Positions 62,724-64,000 of a stretch of DNA of 64,000 nt are shown here, piece after piece. Every line of letters starts with the position of its first letter. Within the stretch, counting starts at the first letter, position 1. The translations under genes and the position numbers were made by a program. This stretch comes from Collinsella sp. AF33-16. Lineage in GTDB: Bacteria; Actinomycetota; Coriobacteriia; Coriobacteriales; Coriobacteriaceae. The stretch is from contig NZ_QRQC01000010.1 of NCBI RefSeq assembly GCF_003475325.1, positions 28,383 through 92,382 on the forward strand, written 5' to 3'. A model generated the notes under the pieces. It saw only the letters and a list, made by a program, of their open reading frames with translations, had not been told where the DNA came from and made no database searches.

Positions 62724-63812
62724 CTAGTCTAGGCGGACCGGATCGTGGGGGTAGGCGTTGAGAATCTCGACGCCGTTCTCGGTCACCAGGGCCAGGTCCT
62801 CGATGCGGACGCCGGTGCGGTCGGGGAGGTAGATGCCCGGTTCGATGGAGAACGTCATGCCCGGCTCTACGACCTGCTCGTTGACGAGCGAGATGTCGCC
62901 CGGCTCGTGGTCCTGCAGGCCGATCGAGTGACCCAGGCGATGCGTAAAGTATTCGCCGTAGCCCGCGTCTTCAATCACATCGCGTGCGGCGCGGTCCAGG
63001 TCGCACATGCGCACGCCCGGTGCGATGAGCGCTTCGGCGGCCTCGTTGGCGCGGCGCACGATGTCGTAGATGCGTGCCGTCTCCTCGTCCGGCTCGCCCC
63101 AAAAGAACGTGCGCGTCATGTCCGAGCAATAGTTGCAGCGGCGTCCGCCAATGTCGAACAGCACCACGTCGCCGCGCTTGAGCACAGTGTCGTCGGGTTC
63201 GTGATGCGGGTCGCCGGCGTTGGCGCCAAAGCTCACGATGGGCGGAAAGCTAAAGCCCTCGCAGCCGTGCTTGCGATACAGGCCGAGCATCTGGTCGGCA
63301 ATCTCGCGTTCCGTCACGCCCTCGTGGACAAGCTTAATAGCATCGGCCATTACAGCGTCGTTAGCGGTCGAGGACGCACGCATGAGCTCCTGCTCGGTGG
63401 CATCCTTGTGGGTGCGTGCGGCGGTGACGGCAAAGTCACCCAGGAAAAACTCGCTTGCGGCGTGGCGCTCCATGAGCGGCATCAAAAAGCCGGAGCGCAT
63501 GACGGTGTCGATGCCGAGCGGTTTGGTCGGATCGACCTCGCGAGCGATGGCGTCGGCCACGACATCGGTATCGGTGTGATAGGCGACGCGGGCATTGTCG
63601 TACTCGGGCAGTTGATGCAGTGCGTTGACCAGGATCACCGGCTCGGCATCGCGCACGAGCAGCACGCCGCAAAAACGCTCGAACATATCGGCATAAAAGC
63701 CGGTCAGGTAATAGATCGACCACGGGTCATTCACGAGCAGCTGCGCACCGGGGTGCTGATCCTCGAGCGCATCGAGCACGCGCGCCATGCGCTGGTCATC
63801 GACATGTGCCAT
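62724..63812 (-). CDS. M24-family Xaa-Pro peptidase
   Basis: A 362-residue pita-bread metallopeptidase that removes residues next to proline. An N-terminal creatinase-like domain precedes the catalytic half. Metal ligands are VLFDIGGRRCNYCSDMTRTF (two Asp), HRLGHSIGLQDHE (His), SIEPGIYLP (Glu) and GVRIEDLALV (Glu). No signal peptide. The ATG at 63812 follows GAAAGGATG; the longer start at 63860 is rejected. Convergent with folC. Confidence 0.9.
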   Translation of the reverse strand: MAHVDDQRMARVLDALEDQHPGAQLLVNDPWSIYYLTGFYADMFERFCGVLLVRDAEPVILVNALHQLPEYDNARVAYHTDTDVVADAIAREVDPTKPLGIDTVMRSGFLMPLMERHAASEFFLGDFAVTAARTHKDATEQELMRASSTANDAVMADAIKLVHEGVTEREIADQMLGLYRKHGCEGFSFPPIVSFGANAGDPHHEPDDTVLKRGDVVLFDIGGRRCNYCSDMTRTFFWGEPDEETARIYDIVRRANEAAEALIAPGVRMCDLDRAARDVIEDAGYGEYFTHRLGHSIGLQDHEPGDISLVNEQVVEPGMTFSIEPGIYLPDRTGVRIEDLALVTENGVEILNAYPHDPVRLD

Positions 63813-63925
63813 GAAACATCCTTTCGCTAGGCTGCCACCATGGTATCCCAAGCCCGGCACATAGGGACGTTCCTTTTATGCCGGCACTTCGGGACACTCC
63901 TTTGCATCCCATGCGCGCCCTCATA

Positions 63926-63951
63926 AGTTGCGGTGAAATACGGACTGTTTA
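63926..63951. repeat. Half copy of the AGTTGCGGTGAAATACGG repeat
   Basis: Matches the left arm of 62388-62454 exactly through GGACTGTTTA. No right arm is visible before the window ends. Confidence 0.65.
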
Positions 63952-64000
63952 GCGGCCTGAAGGGGGGTGCGGACGATTTCTTGGACCGCGCCTAGGCGTA

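Overview
The window looks like chromosome from a Coriobacteriia gut anaerobe, most likely Collinsella. It is GC-rich and favours C/G-ending codons. It encodes anaerobic enzymes: an acyl-CoA dehydratase-type activase, double-cubane-type reductases and short-form ThiC. It also carries a complete selenocysteine system and many hairpin-rich intergenic repeats. The genus is inferred from gene content and protein character; no search was run.

Layout: 1-7.7 kb holds a truncated PARG-like protein, an SGNH hydrolase, a pentapeptide-repeat protein, thiC-thiD behind a TPP riboswitch, a membrane-anchored hypothetical, YaaA and an M18 aminopeptidase. 7.8-16.9 kb holds polA, a HAD phosphatase, argG with a newly proposed Arg-rich leader peptide, a 56-codon small ORF, argH, ndk and rpiB. 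17-29.3 kb holds a cysteine desulfidase, a HAD hydrolase, rpsA, RNase P RNA, YigZ, a C-GCAxxG-C-C protein, an O-acetylhomoserine sulfhydrylase, an MFS pump, xpt, a GGQ rescue factor, a lipid-kinase-like protein and a CLC channel.

29.5-54 kb is a molybdenum/selenium island. It contains moeA, a mogA/moaB homologue and modABC (ModB carries an extra extracytoplasmic domain). Next come two double-cubane/HgdB-like reductases with their activase, then selD (itself a selenoprotein with in-frame UGA), yedF, a DUF3343 protein and a NifS-like enzyme. brnQ, tRNA-Pro, tRNA-Gly and a formate/nitrite transporter follow, then selA-selB-selC (tRNA-Sec), gdhA, and a molybdenum hydroxylase with its FAD subunit. 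Read together, the island imports molybdate, builds molybdenum cofactor, makes selenophosphate, charges tRNA-Sec, and may load labile selenium into the hydroxylase. 54-64 kb holds tRNA-Leu, tig-clpP-clpX, valS, folC and an M24 peptidase.

The most unusual signals are non-coding. (i) Two copies (10.8 and 58.0 kb) share a roughly 64-nt asymmetric core enclosed by perfect 25-32 bp stems whose sequences differ completely. (ii) Three copies (36.7, 38.0, 60.9 kb) form a second composite-hairpin family with compensatory changes and constant TCAA/TTTC internal-loop bases. (iii) An Arg-rich leader peptide plus hairpin precedes argG. (iv) Several simpler palindromic repeats recur between genes. No CRISPR array, phage, transposase or integrase was seen.
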